64,000 nucleotides of DNA from Parundibacterium terreum (GTDB lineage Bacteria; Pseudomonadota; Gammaproteobacteria; Burkholderiales; Burkholderiaceae_D), in assembly GCF_014636315.1 (NCBI RefSeq), contig NZ_BMED01000001.1, forward strand, positions 1,059,941 through 1,123,940, in the 5' to 3' direction. The notes beneath the pieces are model-generated. The model did not search any database, was not told the DNA's origin, and saw nothing but the letters and a program-made list of their open reading frames with translations. Both the position numbers and the translations under genes were made by a program. Shown piece by piece: positions 26,187 to 35,157 of this stretch; the first letter of the stretch is position 1, and every line of letters begins with the position of its first letter.

Positions 26187-27221
26187 ATGATGAGGTTGTT
26201 ATTTCTTGCAGGCTTGATGCTGACGGCTACAGCCCATGGCGCCGCGCCAACGCCACGCCCGGTAGATCCTTCTTTCGACCGTTATGCGTCGCCCGCTCGC
26301 ATAGTGAACCTGCCAAACGGGCGAACCCTGAACCTGGATTGCCGCGGCAGCGGCGCGCCCACCGTACTATTGTTTGCCGGTCTTAACGCCTGGTCCGAAG
26401 TGTGGCTCAAGGTGCATGACAAACTGGCGGAACATCATCGTGTTTGCGCGTTTGATCCGGCTGGCTTTGGTTTTAGCGGCCCCAGCCCCGAGCCACAGGA
26501 CGCGGCGCACATCGTTGCCGATGTCGAGGCAGCGCTTAAAACGGCCGGCATCGCAGGCCCCTACATCGTGGTAGGCCATTCCGCAGGCGGCTTGCAGGCA
26601 GTGAGCTTTGCCGACCGCCACCAGCGAGAGACCGCAGGGATGGTGCTGGTTGATCCCAGCTATCCCGGCTTGTTTGCCGACTTTGAGCGGATCGCGCCGA
26701 ACTTATCACGCTTCTTTTACGGCGGGAATGACCGCAAGAAGGCAGCCTACCAGCACTGCGCGGAAACGCTCGCCACAGGACCAATCTCCCCCACCGCAAC
26801 AGACGCGAGCACCTGCCTCATCTATCGCCAGGAATATTCAGAAAAACTGCGCACAGCACTCGCCGCGATTGAAACTCCGGCACGCCTGAGCACAAAAACC
26901 TCACAGATTGATGGTTTCGCTGCAGCATCCAGGGATACGGTGAACCCAAACCGCAATTACGCAGCCATGCCGTTGATTGTACTAACGCGAGGCAACTTGG
27001 GCACGCCCCCCGGCCCACCGCCGCCGGGCATGCCTGCAGAAGCCACCACCGAAGGCCCGGCCAGCGACCGGGCATGGGCCGCTGGCCATGAAGCCCTGGT
27101 CAAGCTCAGCACACACGGCGAACATAGGATCGTGGTGGATAGTGGACACATGATCCAGTTTGAAAAACCCGAAGCAGTCATCGACGCCATCAATGCAGTG
27201 GCGGCAGAGGCCTTGCGTTGA
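26187..27221 (+). CDS. Exported alpha/beta hydrolase (serine type)
   Basis: A 344-residue secreted hydrolase. Signal peptide about 1-19. The fold has LFAGLNAW at the oxyanion position, GFGFSGPSP, a classic serine elbow VVGHSAGG, VDPSYPG and a C-terminal catalytic His in DSGHMIQFEKPEAV. An inserted proline-rich loop (GTPPGPPPPGMP, about residues 271-282) lies before the His. GAGGGA precedes the ATG. It is followed after 22 bases by a secreted cupin, so the two may form a transcript. Unlike the two hydrolases in the metal cluster this one has Ser, so esterase activity is likely. Confidence 0.83.
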   Translation: MMRLLFLAGLMLTATAHGAAPTPRPVDPSFDRYASPARIVNLPNGRTLNLDCRGSGAPTVLLFAGLNAWSEVWLKVHDKLAEHHRVCAFDPAGFGFSGPSPEPQDAAHIVADVEAALKTAGIAGPYIVVGHSAGGLQAVSFADRHQRETAGMVLVDPSYPGLFADFERIAPNLSRFFYGGNDRKKAAYQHCAETLATGPISPTATDASTCLIYRQEYSEKLRTALAAIETPARLSTKTSQIDGFAAASRDTVNPNRNYAAMPLIVLTRGNLGTPPGPPPPGMPAEATTEGPASDRAWAAGHEALVKLSTHGEHRIVVDSGHMIQFEKPEAVIDAINAVAAEALR

Positions 27222-27243
27222 ACTAATCTTTCTGGAGCTTGTT

Positions 27244-27945
27244 ATGCCGGCGAATAAGACAGTCCCTGCGTCCTTAAAGTTAAGACTCGCAGCCAGCATC
27301 CTGGCCGCAGCCGCCTTGCTTGCAGCCGGCCCGTCTGCCATGGCGCAAGCGACATCCAGGCCATGTGACGCTGACGGCATCAAAGACGAGCAGCCCGGCC
27401 CTGCCTGCCTTCTTTCGCACGAAAACATCGGCAAGCTCAACGCAGACTCCGTGTACTGGAGCCTGTATAGCTATCCCAGCATAGAAGCGGCACAGCGGGA
27501 CAAAACCGGCAACAGTCCAGTGATCAAGGCATTTGGAAGCATATGGCTGTTTACCGTGGGGCCTTTAAGCTCAAGGCCACAAAATGGGCAGCATATAGCG
27601 GACGTCGGGCCTATTTCAGTCGACAAAAACACCTCGTACGATGCAGAATTTCTCAAATCGACATTCAGCCCAGGCATGAGCGCGCCAATCCACGTCCATT
27701 CCGGCCCCGAAGCATTCTACTCTGTGAGCGGAGACACCTGCCTGGAAACGCCGGATGGCGTACAACTGGGGCGTGGCGCGGGAAACAGCCTGGTAGTGCG
27801 CGGCGGCCCGCCCATGCTCTTGATGGCATTGGGGCAGGAAGCACGAAAAGGATTCGCGCTCATCCTGCATGACGCTAGCCTTCCGCCTACCACGCTGGTG
27901 CACAACTGGGTGCCCAAGGGATTATGCAAGCCGGGTATACAATAG
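27244..27945 (+). CDS. Exported cupin-domain protein
   Basis: A 233-residue secreted protein (signal peptide about 1-34, ending AMAQA). The second half is a small cupin barrel with the metal motif HVHSGPEAFYSVSGDTCLETPDG, in which two His and one Glu are the expected ligands. The N-terminal half (SVYWSLYSYPSIEAA...) matches a secreted cupin family of unknown function. The ATG at 27244 has TGGAG upstream; the open frame before it runs into the hydrolase. Role unknown. Confidence 0.75.
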   Translation: MPANKTVPASLKLRLAASILAAAALLAAGPSAMAQATSRPCDADGIKDEQPGPACLLSHENIGKLNADSVYWSLYSYPSIEAAQRDKTGNSPVIKAFGSIWLFTVGPLSSRPQNGQHIADVGPISVDKNTSYDAEFLKSTFSPGMSAPIHVHSGPEAFYSVSGDTCLETPDGVQLGRGAGNSLVVRGGPPMLLMALGQEARKGFALILHDASLPPTTLVHNWVPKGLCKPGIQ

Positions 27946-28089
27946 ATTTCAATTAGGCAGCGTCTGCAGGTGTTGGGCTGGCATTTGCTGGCCTTTGCGC
28001 TGGCCGACACGCCCATAGCAAACAGCCGGCAACAGGCTAAGGTGTTTGAGGTGTTTTGTATGAGTTCAACTACTTAGGAGGGAGAAATC

Positions 28090-28332
28090 ATGATCAAGAG
28101 CCAGATTGTCCGTCATTGGATACCTACCGTTTTTTGCGCATTGGTTGTCTATCAGTACGTGGGCGGAGGCTCCGGCTCCACCGACAACTGGCGATACATT
28201 TCCATCTGGCTGACGATGTGTTTCTTCTTTGTCGGGGCCGTCACCTACTCCATGCAAAAGAAAATTCAAAACCTGGAAGCTGAGCTGCAGCAGCTTCGCG
28301 AGCCCAAAAAAGAGGCGATCGAGAACGCTTAG
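28090..28332 (+). CDS. Small membrane protein with C-terminal coiled coil
   Basis: An 80-residue protein with two hydrophobic segments (about 9-25 and 37-54) and a Glu/Lys-rich helical tail MQKKIQNLEAELQQLREPKKE. A very strong ribosome site (AGGAGGGAG) precedes the ATG, which supports it despite its size. Family unknown. A degenerate gene relic starts right after its stop codon. Confidence 0.6.
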   Translation: MIKSQIVRHWIPTVFCALVVYQYVGGGSGSTDNWRYISIWLTMCFFFVGAVTYSMQKKIQNLEAELQQLREPKKEAIENA

Positions 28333-28335
28333 ATC

Positions 28336-28440
28336 GATATGGGCCAAAGCATTGTCTAAAAAAACCGAGGAATCCCCCAAAGCGCTCACTTTTCCGCTCC
28401 ATTGAACATCGCTTTGAAATGCACTCAAGAGTGTGCGACA
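28336..28440 (+). pseudogene. Relic of the 3' end of a paralogue of the gene at 32248
   Basis: This stretch aligns by eye with 32648-32770 inside the exported protein gene at 32248: both begin GATATGGGCCAA, continue with an A-rich block, and share CTTTGAAATGC near the end. The copy here has an early stop and indels, so it is not coding. It shows that the island once held another copy. Nothing else was recognised in 28441-28641. Confidence 0.6.
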
Positions 28441-28641
28441 CTCCGCTCGCTGGCTAATCATTAAGCAGGCAGCCTGAGCGTGGCTCTTGCGCCCTTCCGG
28501 TAGCCACACGCCCAGCCTTACCTACAATTTAGTGGTACGTATGAAAATCCATTTCATGCCTAGTACATCAGGCATAAAACAGAAAAATTTACCGAATTTG
28601 CGACTGGCATTGATGAATCATCTTCCGCAAAAAAATCCGAA

Positions 28642-28983
28642 ATGTTGACGCTTATTATAGGAATCCTGGTTTTATCATTAACGATAGCCTTGTGGAAGGG
28701 AACAACCGGTTACTTTCGATTTGCTGAGTTGTGCCGTTTGGTGGCTATCGCTGAAGATGCGATGTCGGAACTGAACTCTACAAAAGGGATGGATGGAAAT
28801 TCTGCAAACCCTTTTGAAAGAACACAACTCAAGCGAATCCGGACTAATTTTTTTGTGGGATATGGCGACCCAGAAATAGAGCGACTGGCAGCACAGGTCA
28901 GGCGAGATTTTATTGCACAACTATGCGCGATTGGCGTGATATGGTTAATAATGTTATCGGCGATAGTTCTGCCCAGGCTATAA
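28642..28983 (+). CDS. Small two-helix membrane protein
   Basis: A 113-residue protein with hydrophobic helices at both ends (about 1-18 and 90-112) and a charged middle (FERTQLKRIRTNFFVGYGDPEIERLAAQVRRDF). No family recognised. The ribosome site is weak. It opens a run of small unrecognised genes. Confidence 0.5.
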   Translation: MLTLIIGILVLSLTIALWKGTTGYFRFAELCRLVAIAEDAMSELNSTKGMDGNSANPFERTQLKRIRTNFFVGYGDPEIERLAAQVRRDFIAQLCAIGVIWLIMLSAIVLPRL

Positions 28984-29071
28984 AGCGACATCATTAAACA
29001 CCCCTCCTGCTTTGGAGTAGTAGCAGCCAGCCAGGAGCAGGCATTTCAGAATAGAAGAATTCGTAGGTTAA

Positions 29072-29665
29072 ATGGACACATCCTCATACAGTCAGTTTTT
29101 ACAAGCCAAAGAAACAGGAAGGAAGGCAGAAGCCACATCTGCACTGAATGTTTTCATTTCTTCATTTTCGTCTCTCCAGGAAAGAGAAGAATGGGCAAGG
29201 GATTATCTTGAAAACGAATATTCCGGCCACAAGGTACGACATGAAATTTACCAGGAAATCATATTTCCAGTATTGGTTGAAGGCTATCGCAACTCAAATG
29301 CATGGTGTATCAAATGGCTAGCGCGGACTATGCAGAATCTCTATCAATCCAAGATGTTGTGGGAACAAGTGGATGGAAAAACCGAACTTCAATTATTGGA
29401 GCTGTTGTATTCGTTGTGTCCGGAATCCGATGAAACAAGAATGGATTTACTTCAACGGAAAATCAATTGGTTCCGATTTAGCGAGCATGAATGGCCGGCA
29501 GGAATTCTCTATGGAATGCACGGAGCAAGCGACGAACAATGCAACAAAATTTTGAAGGAAGTAGCCCAAGCCCACAGGCTGGACAAAGAAGGACATTACC
29601 TTCAGTACCTCAATCAATTTGAAGAAAAAGTACGCGAGTACCTCAAGCGCTTATCAGAAAAATGA
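29072..29665 (+). CDS. Hypothetical helical protein, immunity-like context
   Basis: A 197-residue soluble, mostly helical protein, rich in Glu, Trp and Tyr (NSNAWCIKWLARTMQNLYQ, SEHEWPAGILYGMHGASDEQ). I do not recognise the family with certainty. AT-rich composition, small size, acidic character and the position in a row of unrelated small genes resemble immunity-gene banks, but no toxin is next to it. The next ORF starts inside its stop codon (ATGA). Confidence 0.5.
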   Translation: MDTSSYSQFLQAKETGRKAEATSALNVFISSFSSLQEREEWARDYLENEYSGHKVRHEIYQEIIFPVLVEGYRNSNAWCIKWLARTMQNLYQSKMLWEQVDGKTELQLLELLYSLCPESDETRMDLLQRKINWFRFSEHEWPAGILYGMHGASDEQCNKILKEVAQAHRLDKEGHYLQYLNQFEEKVREYLKRLSEK

Positions 29666-30015
29666 GGCGCGCACCTTTGAATATCCACCTTCAAGAAAAT
29701 CGAATGACCGCTTATGAATCGCTTTCTCGTCTCGTTGCCGGTGTACGCCAGCTCGAAGGTGTACAAGACGGACTTTCATTCGTAGGCGGGTTTGGGCCGG
29801 AGGACGATGCACTAGGATTCCGCTTGCAAATTTGTCCGCGTTTTCTTTTTTCTTTCTCGACCCACGCGGGCCACTTGCCTCGCGATAGTTTCGATATGCA
29901 GATCTCAATCGCCGATGATACTTTGGAAAACGGCGAGATATGCTACCAAAATGATGCTGCGCTTTGCGATGCCATCGCCGTCGTTAAATCGTATATCGAA
30001 GGCACTTGCAAATGA
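29662..30015 (+). CDS. Hypothetical small soluble protein
   Basis: A 117-residue ORF that begins in the ATGA overlap with the previous gene. An internal ATG at 29704 (MTAYESLSRLV) could be the true start, giving 103 residues. The body alternates charged helices and a beta-rich part (RLQICPRFLFSFST). No family recognised; possible immunity-like protein. Confidence 0.45.
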   Translation: MRRAPLNIHLQENRMTAYESLSRLVAGVRQLEGVQDGLSFVGGFGPEDDALGFRLQICPRFLFSFSTHAGHLPRDSFDMQISIADDTLENGEICYQNDAALCDAIAVVKSYIEGTCK

Positions 30016-30128
30016 AATTCTGGCTCCACATTCAGAATCCCCTTTTTGCGACTGGCTTATGGGCGTTTCAGTTGCAGGCTACCGATGCAACTAAGCTTCC
30101 CAACTGATGTTTCTTTGCCAACTTTTGT

Positions 30129-30515
30129 GTGGCAGGATACGTCATTCGCTACTCAAAATCGCCCTCTCAAATGAACCCACAACGTCCTGCCTACGCATCG
30201 GCCACTTGCGAAATTCATCGTAACGTAGGCCCGCGAGGTATACATGGGTGCGTTACCCTCGCATTCGAGCGCGCTGGCGAATATCACTTCACCTCTCTTG
30301 TCACATGGCCGGAGGGAGAAAACTATAATTCTGCGGTAGACCACGCGGTCCAAGAAACCATAAGCCAGCTAAAACTTGACCATGCATTTGCGTGCAGTCT
30401 GATTGACATCAAGTGGCATTCGATAGATTCATGCCAATCCGGTTTTACCTTTGCATCGCGGCAAGCAACACGCGCTTCGCTGGAATCAATCCACATGTCA
30501 CTACATTCGGAATAG
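30129..30515 (+). CDS. Hypothetical small protein (start uncertain)
   Basis: A 128-residue ORF from a GTG; an ATG at 30171 would give 114 residues, and neither has a good ribosome site. The segment YASATCEIHRNVGPRGIHG, then TLAFERAGEYHFTSLVTWP, looks like a genuine beta-rich domain. Family unknown. It ends four bases before the next gene. Confidence 0.45.
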   Translation: MAGYVIRYSKSPSQMNPQRPAYASATCEIHRNVGPRGIHGCVTLAFERAGEYHFTSLVTWPEGENYNSAVDHAVQETISQLKLDHAFACSLIDIKWHSIDSCQSGFTFASRQATRASLESIHMSLHSE

Positions 30516-30519
30516 TCAA

Positions 30520-30939
30520 ATGCTGCGAATTGAATTTGAGGAACCCCATGAGTCAGTCTGTAAATGCTGCCAAAATACCATCACCAGACTGACGCGATTT
30601 GTATACCAGGATGACGATGCTTTTGCAGTCTATTTTGCACAATTTACGCGCGGCCATGACGACAAGCATCTCCGCGGCATCATCAGCTTGGGCGAATGGG
30701 GCAACGACGAGGTCGGCCCTGAAGCCAGAGTGGCCTTCCCAGTCCGGATTTGGCTGAATGGCGACAACTTCCAAGTCGGCATGGTTGATGCAGCGGATTC
30801 TCCCTGGAGTCATGAGACTTTCCTTGGACGAATACTCGACCGAAAAGAGGCGCTTGCCCATGAATGGATCAATGACGTGTTTCACATCACTGACCATATG
30901 GTGATGGATGATAAGGAAATCGTGGCCTTCTTCGCTTAG
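30520..30939 (+). CDS. Conserved hypothetical protein with CxxC pair
   Basis: A 139-residue protein with a zinc-ribbon-like SVCKCCQNT near the start, then TRFVYQDDDAFAVYFAQFTRGHDDK, GEWGNDEVGPEARVAFPVRIW and a C-terminal RKEALAHEWINDVFHITDHMV. I have the impression of a widely distributed small family of unknown function. The ATG at 30520 is chosen because the protein then begins MLRIEFEEP at the domain edge. It probably shares a transcript with the ORF ending at 30515. Confidence 0.6.
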   Translation: MLRIEFEEPHESVCKCCQNTITRLTRFVYQDDDAFAVYFAQFTRGHDDKHLRGIISLGEWGNDEVGPEARVAFPVRIWLNGDNFQVGMVDAADSPWSHETFLGRILDRKEALAHEWINDVFHITDHMVMDDKEIVAFFA

Positions 30940-31041
30940 GCAAGGAAGCCGAGGTCGGCCAGCAGCGGCCGGTCGAAGCTAGTTTCAACATTACCGCTCC
31001 CCAGATCCCTTGCCCTTTTTACCGATATCGACAACCCAAAA

Positions 31042-31566
31042 ATGACCTACGCACAGGTTGTGAATTTTTTGAATAAGCCACCATCGCTGGCTGGACGCGT
31101 CGTTCGAGCATACGTCGCACAATACAGCTTCGTCGCCCTTCTTCTTGACACCGATGAAGTGATTGCCTTTGCCACGAGCGAAGTGTGCGTGGGAAAGTGG
31201 TTCGAGGTTTTTCCTATCAGCCTGTATCAGCTTCCGCCGGACTACGAGTTTGAATGGATTGAACTCGACGAACCGCTTGCGGTAGCAAGCACCGTGCAGA
31301 TTTGGCGCGAAGAGTGGCAAGAGGCAGTCGAAAATCATGGCCAACTTTTAGGCTCCGGCCCTAATTCCCTACAATGTTCTGCAGCATTGGGTGAAGCGCC
31401 AAAAACAGCCGGCATGGTCGTAAAAGTCAACGCCGGCATGCAATGGATCGGGCCCGACGGGCGTAGCTTGCTAATATGCAGCTCAGAGGCAAGCCCTTTC
31501 AAAATAAATTCGGCGACTGACATACAAGGTATTCAGGAGATCATGAAACATCATACTTTCCAATGA
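31042..31566 (+). CDS. Hypothetical protein
   Basis: A 174-residue soluble protein. The N-terminal half contains FLNKPPSLAGRVVRAYVAQ, LLLDTDEVIAFATS and PPDYEFEWIELDEP; the C-terminal part has GMQWIGPDGRSLLICSSEASPFKI. No family recognised. Ribosome site weak. Same island of small genes. Confidence 0.5.
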   Translation: MTYAQVVNFLNKPPSLAGRVVRAYVAQYSFVALLLDTDEVIAFATSEVCVGKWFEVFPISLYQLPPDYEFEWIELDEPLAVASTVQIWREEWQEAVENHGQLLGSGPNSLQCSAALGEAPKTAGMVVKVNAGMQWIGPDGRSLLICSSEASPFKINSATDIQGIQEIMKHHTFQ

Positions 31567-31808
31567 ATTGGAACATTCTAAAAAAATGATGGCGACCATT
31601 CCCAAAAATTTTTACCCAATACTTATCTCTTTATTTTCGATATGAACACAGAAAACAAAGCGCTTCGCTCTAAGCCCAATAGCAAACATGACTAACAACA
31701 CCTATTCATTAAAAAGGGAATTGCCTGCTGCAACCCTGGTAGAGATAGAGCGGCTACAAATGGACGACTACGTCATTCACAAAGAGTGAGCGAATGGAAT
31801 CGAGATGC

Positions 31809-31866
31809 GGAAAGGCAAACCTTTTCGGCCATGGCTGCTTGGCTTGCATGTGGCCTTTCCTTTTTT
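31809..31866 (+). terminator. Possible terminator with long loop
   Basis: GGAAAGGC (31809-31816) pairs with GCCTTTCC (31853-31860), and six T residues follow at 31861-31866. The 36-base loop is long, so strength is uncertain. Confidence 0.45.
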
Positions 31867-31954
31867 ACTGTTTCCTGGTTTTATGCGCAGCGTCGTTGAC
31901 AATCTCTTTGGATATAAGCACCGGGTTCTCGTAAGCCTCGATTTAAATGAACCC

Positions 31955-31986
31955 AAAATCCACTTGGTCTAGCCGGGTGGATTTTT
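31955..31986 (+). terminator. Terminator-like hairpin
   Basis: AAAATCCAC (31955-31963) pairs with GTGGATTTT (31977-31985), with a 13-base loop and T residues at the end of the stem. The A/T-flanked shape could work on both strands. Confidence 0.55.
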
Positions 31987-32024
31987 ATCTTGTTGATCTA
32001 CAGCGCGTGATTCCAGTCATGCAG

Positions 32025-32053
32025 GGTGCAATAGCGCAGAGTATTGCACCCCA
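32025..32053. repeat. Dispersed palindromic repeat, single copy
   Basis: GGGTGCAATAGCGCAG followed by AGTATTGCACCCC, one mismatch from consensus in the core. A half copy (CGCTATTGCACCCTAC) occurs at 32799-32814, after the next gene. Confidence 0.7.
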
Positions 32054-32247
32054 TTTGTTGTGAGCTCCATCCGCTATCGGCAGCACTGGCGGATGACGAT
32101 GTTAATCGCCAATAAGATGGAGACGTGATTGTTGGAAACTGATGAATGGCTTTAATTCTAACTTCACAGCGACAGAGCAATGCACTTGAGCTACTAAGGC
32201 TTACCGCCTCAAAGTAGCATCTCATTTAGACAGAGGTTAAACAAAAA

Positions 32248-32775
32248 ATGCATCGAAACGCACTTTTATTCCAATTTCTATTGATGTCTGTAACTCCACT
32301 CCACGCTATAGCTTCTGACGACTGGCGTGAAATTAAAACCGGCGAGACGTCTTTGATGTACTCGAAAAATGCCGTGGCCGTTCGGGGCTCTTGGGTGAGT
32401 GCCGGTGCTTATCCCGCGCCTCGTGCCGGAAAAATTAACGCTGTGCACATCCAATGTAAGCGGGAGACAATGCATTGCACAGAATCGTTTGCAGATGTCA
32501 CACAGTTGCGCAAGAGCGAACCAGCCGCATCGCCCTACCTGTCGGTATACTCATTTGTCTATGAGATCCGCGCATGGGAGCCGAAATCTCTTTCTGCCGT
32601 CAGGATCAATCCAAATGGCGAAAACGTAAATGAGACGTTGAAGATTGATATGGGCCAAGGCATCATCCAGAAAACCTGGAAAGATAAACCCAAAAGCGAC
32701 GGTTATTTTCAGCCCAATGAACAGCTCTTTGAAATGCGCACAAAGAATGTGTATGAAACACCGTTTGCAGATTAG
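32248..32775 (+). CDS. Exported hypothetical protein
   Basis: A 175-residue exported protein (signal peptide about 1-22, ending HAIASDD). The body is beta-rich with VHIQCKRETMHCTESFADV (two Cys, likely a disulfide) and SVYSFVYEIRAWEP. No known family recognised. A degenerate copy of its 3' end lies at 28336-28440. A half-palindrome repeat follows the gene. Confidence 0.6.
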   Translation: MHRNALLFQFLLMSVTPLHAIASDDWREIKTGETSLMYSKNAVAVRGSWVSAGAYPAPRAGKINAVHIQCKRETMHCTESFADVTQLRKSEPAASPYLSVYSFVYEIRAWEPKSLSAVRINPNGENVNETLKIDMGQGIIQKTWKDKPKSDGYFQPNEQLFEMRTKNVYETPFAD

Positions 32776-32851
32776 CCCCCATTCATTGCAACTCACTACG
32801 CTATTGCACCCTACCCACTCCGCCTTTTTTAGCTATGCATATCTACGCACC

Positions 32852-33499
32852 ATGCATAAATCTATTTTGCTTTTTTGTATCGTTCTATCCATTAGCAAGC
32901 TCGCGTGGTCACAAGCGAAAGTGGACTGTGATGCGGAACAGGTTTGGCATCAATTTGAATCCATGCTTGAGAATGACAAGGCTATACGCTTTCGTTTCAA
33001 CGGGCTATTGGACAAGAACCGATTCAGTCCAGGATCAATCAGCGAGAACGAGATGGATGCCGCCAAGCGCGAACTCGCTGCCATCGACCAAGCTAACCAA
33101 CTGAATTTGGACGATATCGTTACGAGATGCGGTTGGCCAAACGAAAAGGCACATGGGGCACTCGCTGTTATTGCCGCGTTTGCGATTGTTCAGCACGGCA
33201 ACCGGGAATACCGTTTGAAGTATTTTCAGAATCTGAAGATCTCATACGAATCTGGAGACCTGAAGGCGCATTCTTTTGCAACTCTGCTTGATCGCATGCT
33301 GCGGGATCTAGGTCTTCCGCAGAAATACGGTACGCAAATGGACTATCAAAAATCGGGGATAGCCGTATTCGGTGAAGTTGAAGATCCAGAGCATCTCAAT
33401 GCCCGGCGTGAACAGATGGGATTAAGTCCTATCCATGAATTTTCAGAAAAATATCCCGTTAGCCCAAGTCTCCAGCACACGACAGATAGATTGCAATAG
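32852..33499 (+). CDS. DUF6624 domain exported protein
   Basis: A 215-residue exported protein (signal peptide about 1-20, LAWSQAK). The middle matches DUF6624: DQANQLNLDDIVTRCGWP, AFAIVQHGNREYRLKYF, then LLDRMLRDLGLPQKYGTQ. The domain is common in lone proteins of unknown function in environmental bacteria. The ATG at 32852 was chosen because the signal peptide starts there; the longer open frame overlaps the previous gene. Confidence 0.7.
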   Translation: MHKSILLFCIVLSISKLAWSQAKVDCDAEQVWHQFESMLENDKAIRFRFNGLLDKNRFSPGSISENEMDAAKRELAAIDQANQLNLDDIVTRCGWPNEKAHGALAVIAAFAIVQHGNREYRLKYFQNLKISYESGDLKAHSFATLLDRMLRDLGLPQKYGTQMDYQKSGIAVFGEVEDPEHLNARREQMGLSPIHEFSEKYPVSPSLQHTTDRLQ

Positions 33500-33658
33500 C
33501 AAAGCGAATCGCATTGATTTTTGCAAAATGCTTGGCCAGCCTGACTAAATTCACAGATAAATTAGCAACATAAAATTAATCGAGCATCTGAATACGCTAC
33601 GTGCAATAATCCATGTACCATCCACATGGATGGTGAACAGATGGTATTGGAGTAAAAA

Positions 33659-34786
33659 ATGAGTCGCAAAACGGAACTATTTTCGCAAATGCGAGAGATG
33701 CTGAAGAAGTTGCCAAATTTACCTTTGCAGTCGGCATTGCCCAATTCGACGCTATCTGGCTTCCGGAGTCTGGGTACCAACCCGCTTAATCTGGTGGGTA
33801 CGCAACCTGCATTCGTCAAAGATTTGCTGGAGCAGCTTGGGGTTCAGGCAAAAGACAATGCCAGGGACTTCCCTCACCATGAACAGCCGGACGGCATCAA
33901 CGTTCCTGAAGACGCCACGCAGTTTATAGACAAAGTATTCACCAACAAGGCTGGAACCCGGACGTATAAATTATTCATACCGGATGGATATCAAGGGCAG
34001 CCATTACCCTTGATCGTGATGCTGCACGGCTGCACCCAGGATTCCAAGGACTTTGCAGCCGGCACCGGGATGAATCAGTTGGCAAACGAAAAAAACTGTT
34101 TTGTCGCGTATCCACAGCAAACTCAGGCGCATAACTCTTCCAAGTGCTGGAACTGGTTCAAAGCAGTTGATCAGCAGCGTGATCAGGGCGAGCCATCCAT
34201 CATTGCCGGCATCACTCGACAAATTATCCGCGAATACCGGATTGACACTGACAAGGTCTATGTGGCGGGCCTCTCCGCAGGCGGCGCCATGGCGGCGATT
34301 CTGGGAAATTTATATCCTGACCTGTATGCAGGGGTCGGCGTCCATTCTGGATTGCCGTATGGAGCGGCTACTGACTTGCCCTCAGCGCTAGCTGCCATGA
34401 AGAACGGCATGACTTCGGCCGCCCCTCGCGTTAGTACTTCGTTCAAGTCCATCCCGATTATCGTTTTTCATGGGGATAAGGATACGACCGTCAACCCCAA
34501 GAACGGCGATCATATTGTTCAACAATATATGCGTGGAGCGAAGAGCGCCGATAACGCGAGCGGATTTTCCGACGCTATACAAATGGATGGTGCGGTCCCG
34601 GGCGGACGCTCCTACACACTCACCTCCCACCGGGATGGCAGCGGTAAGCCCGTCGCAGAACATTGGTCCGTTCACGGCGCAGGCCACGCCTGGGCGGGCG
34701 GCACCAGGATGGGTAGCTACACAGATCCGGAAGGCCCCAATGCATCGCATGAAATGCTGCGCTTTTTCCTGACCGATAGAAAATGA
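33659..34786 (+). CDS. PHB-depolymerase-family esterase
   Basis: A 375-residue alpha/beta hydrolase of the esterase_phb / Lpqc type. The N-terminal 90 residues are helical and unlike a signal peptide. The catalytic domain starts near FTNKAGTRTYKLFIPDGY and has LHGCTQ (oxyanion), CWNWF, the serine elbow GLSAGGAMA, Asp in HGDKDTTV and His in GAGHAWAGG, all as in the family. Without an export signal it may work on intracellular polyhydroxybutyrate or be a general esterase. Ribosome site TATTGGAGTAAAA. Confidence 0.85.
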   Translation: MSRKTELFSQMREMLKKLPNLPLQSALPNSTLSGFRSLGTNPLNLVGTQPAFVKDLLEQLGVQAKDNARDFPHHEQPDGINVPEDATQFIDKVFTNKAGTRTYKLFIPDGYQGQPLPLIVMLHGCTQDSKDFAAGTGMNQLANEKNCFVAYPQQTQAHNSSKCWNWFKAVDQQRDQGEPSIIAGITRQIIREYRIDTDKVYVAGLSAGGAMAAILGNLYPDLYAGVGVHSGLPYGAATDLPSALAAMKNGMTSAAPRVSTSFKSIPIIVFHGDKDTTVNPKNGDHIVQQYMRGAKSADNASGFSDAIQMDGAVPGGRSYTLTSHRDGSGKPVAEHWSVHGAGHAWAGGTRMGSYTDPEGPNASHEMLRFFLTDRK

Positions 34787-34856
34787 TCTGCAATTAATTG
34801 AAATTTTTTTCAACGGTGTGCGAGCTCATACCGTCTGGCCATCGCCAGCAGTCGCT

Positions 34857-34981
34857 TAGGGTGCAATAGCAGAGCGTATTGCACCGCTTGGATCGTCAAT
34901 TTATTCGGGTCAGACTATCACCGCACCAGGCATCCTGGTAGCACGTAATTCGGTGCAATACGCTGCGCTATTGCACCCTAC
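34857..34981. repeat. REPIN-like inverted repeat pair
   Basis: The left arm 34857-34886 and right arm 34951-34981 are near-perfect inverted copies of the dispersed palindrome, 125 bases end to end. The gap between genes here (34787-35157) holds nothing else of note. Confidence 0.78.
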
Positions 34982-35157
34982 TTATTACGGCTTATAGTCT
35001 TGATCTGCAACGCCGTAACGAGCGCATTATTCACGGCCGGTAGAGGCAAGCGGTAGAATGGGCACCGGGCGCCGCTGGTAAAGATCAACACTACTGACAG
35101 AAACTGACATTCACCTTCCCTACACTGGAGTTCCTTTTTCTTGAAACGGAACCCAGT

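Larger units (their letters stand above)
31567..32247. other. Long intergenic stretch with gene debris
   Basis: 680 bases. A 33-codon ORF at 31688-31789 (from ATG, MTNNTYSLKREL...) may be a fragment of a lost gene. Two terminator-like hairpins and one dispersed repeat are listed separately. A further hairpin at 32190-32218 (GCTACT...AGTAGC with inner AGGC/GCCT) lies just before the gene at 32248. Confidence 0.5.

Noticed and set aside
30129-30515. Elongation-factor-G-like domain
   Set aside because: The faint resemblance of one segment did not hold over the length of the ORF.
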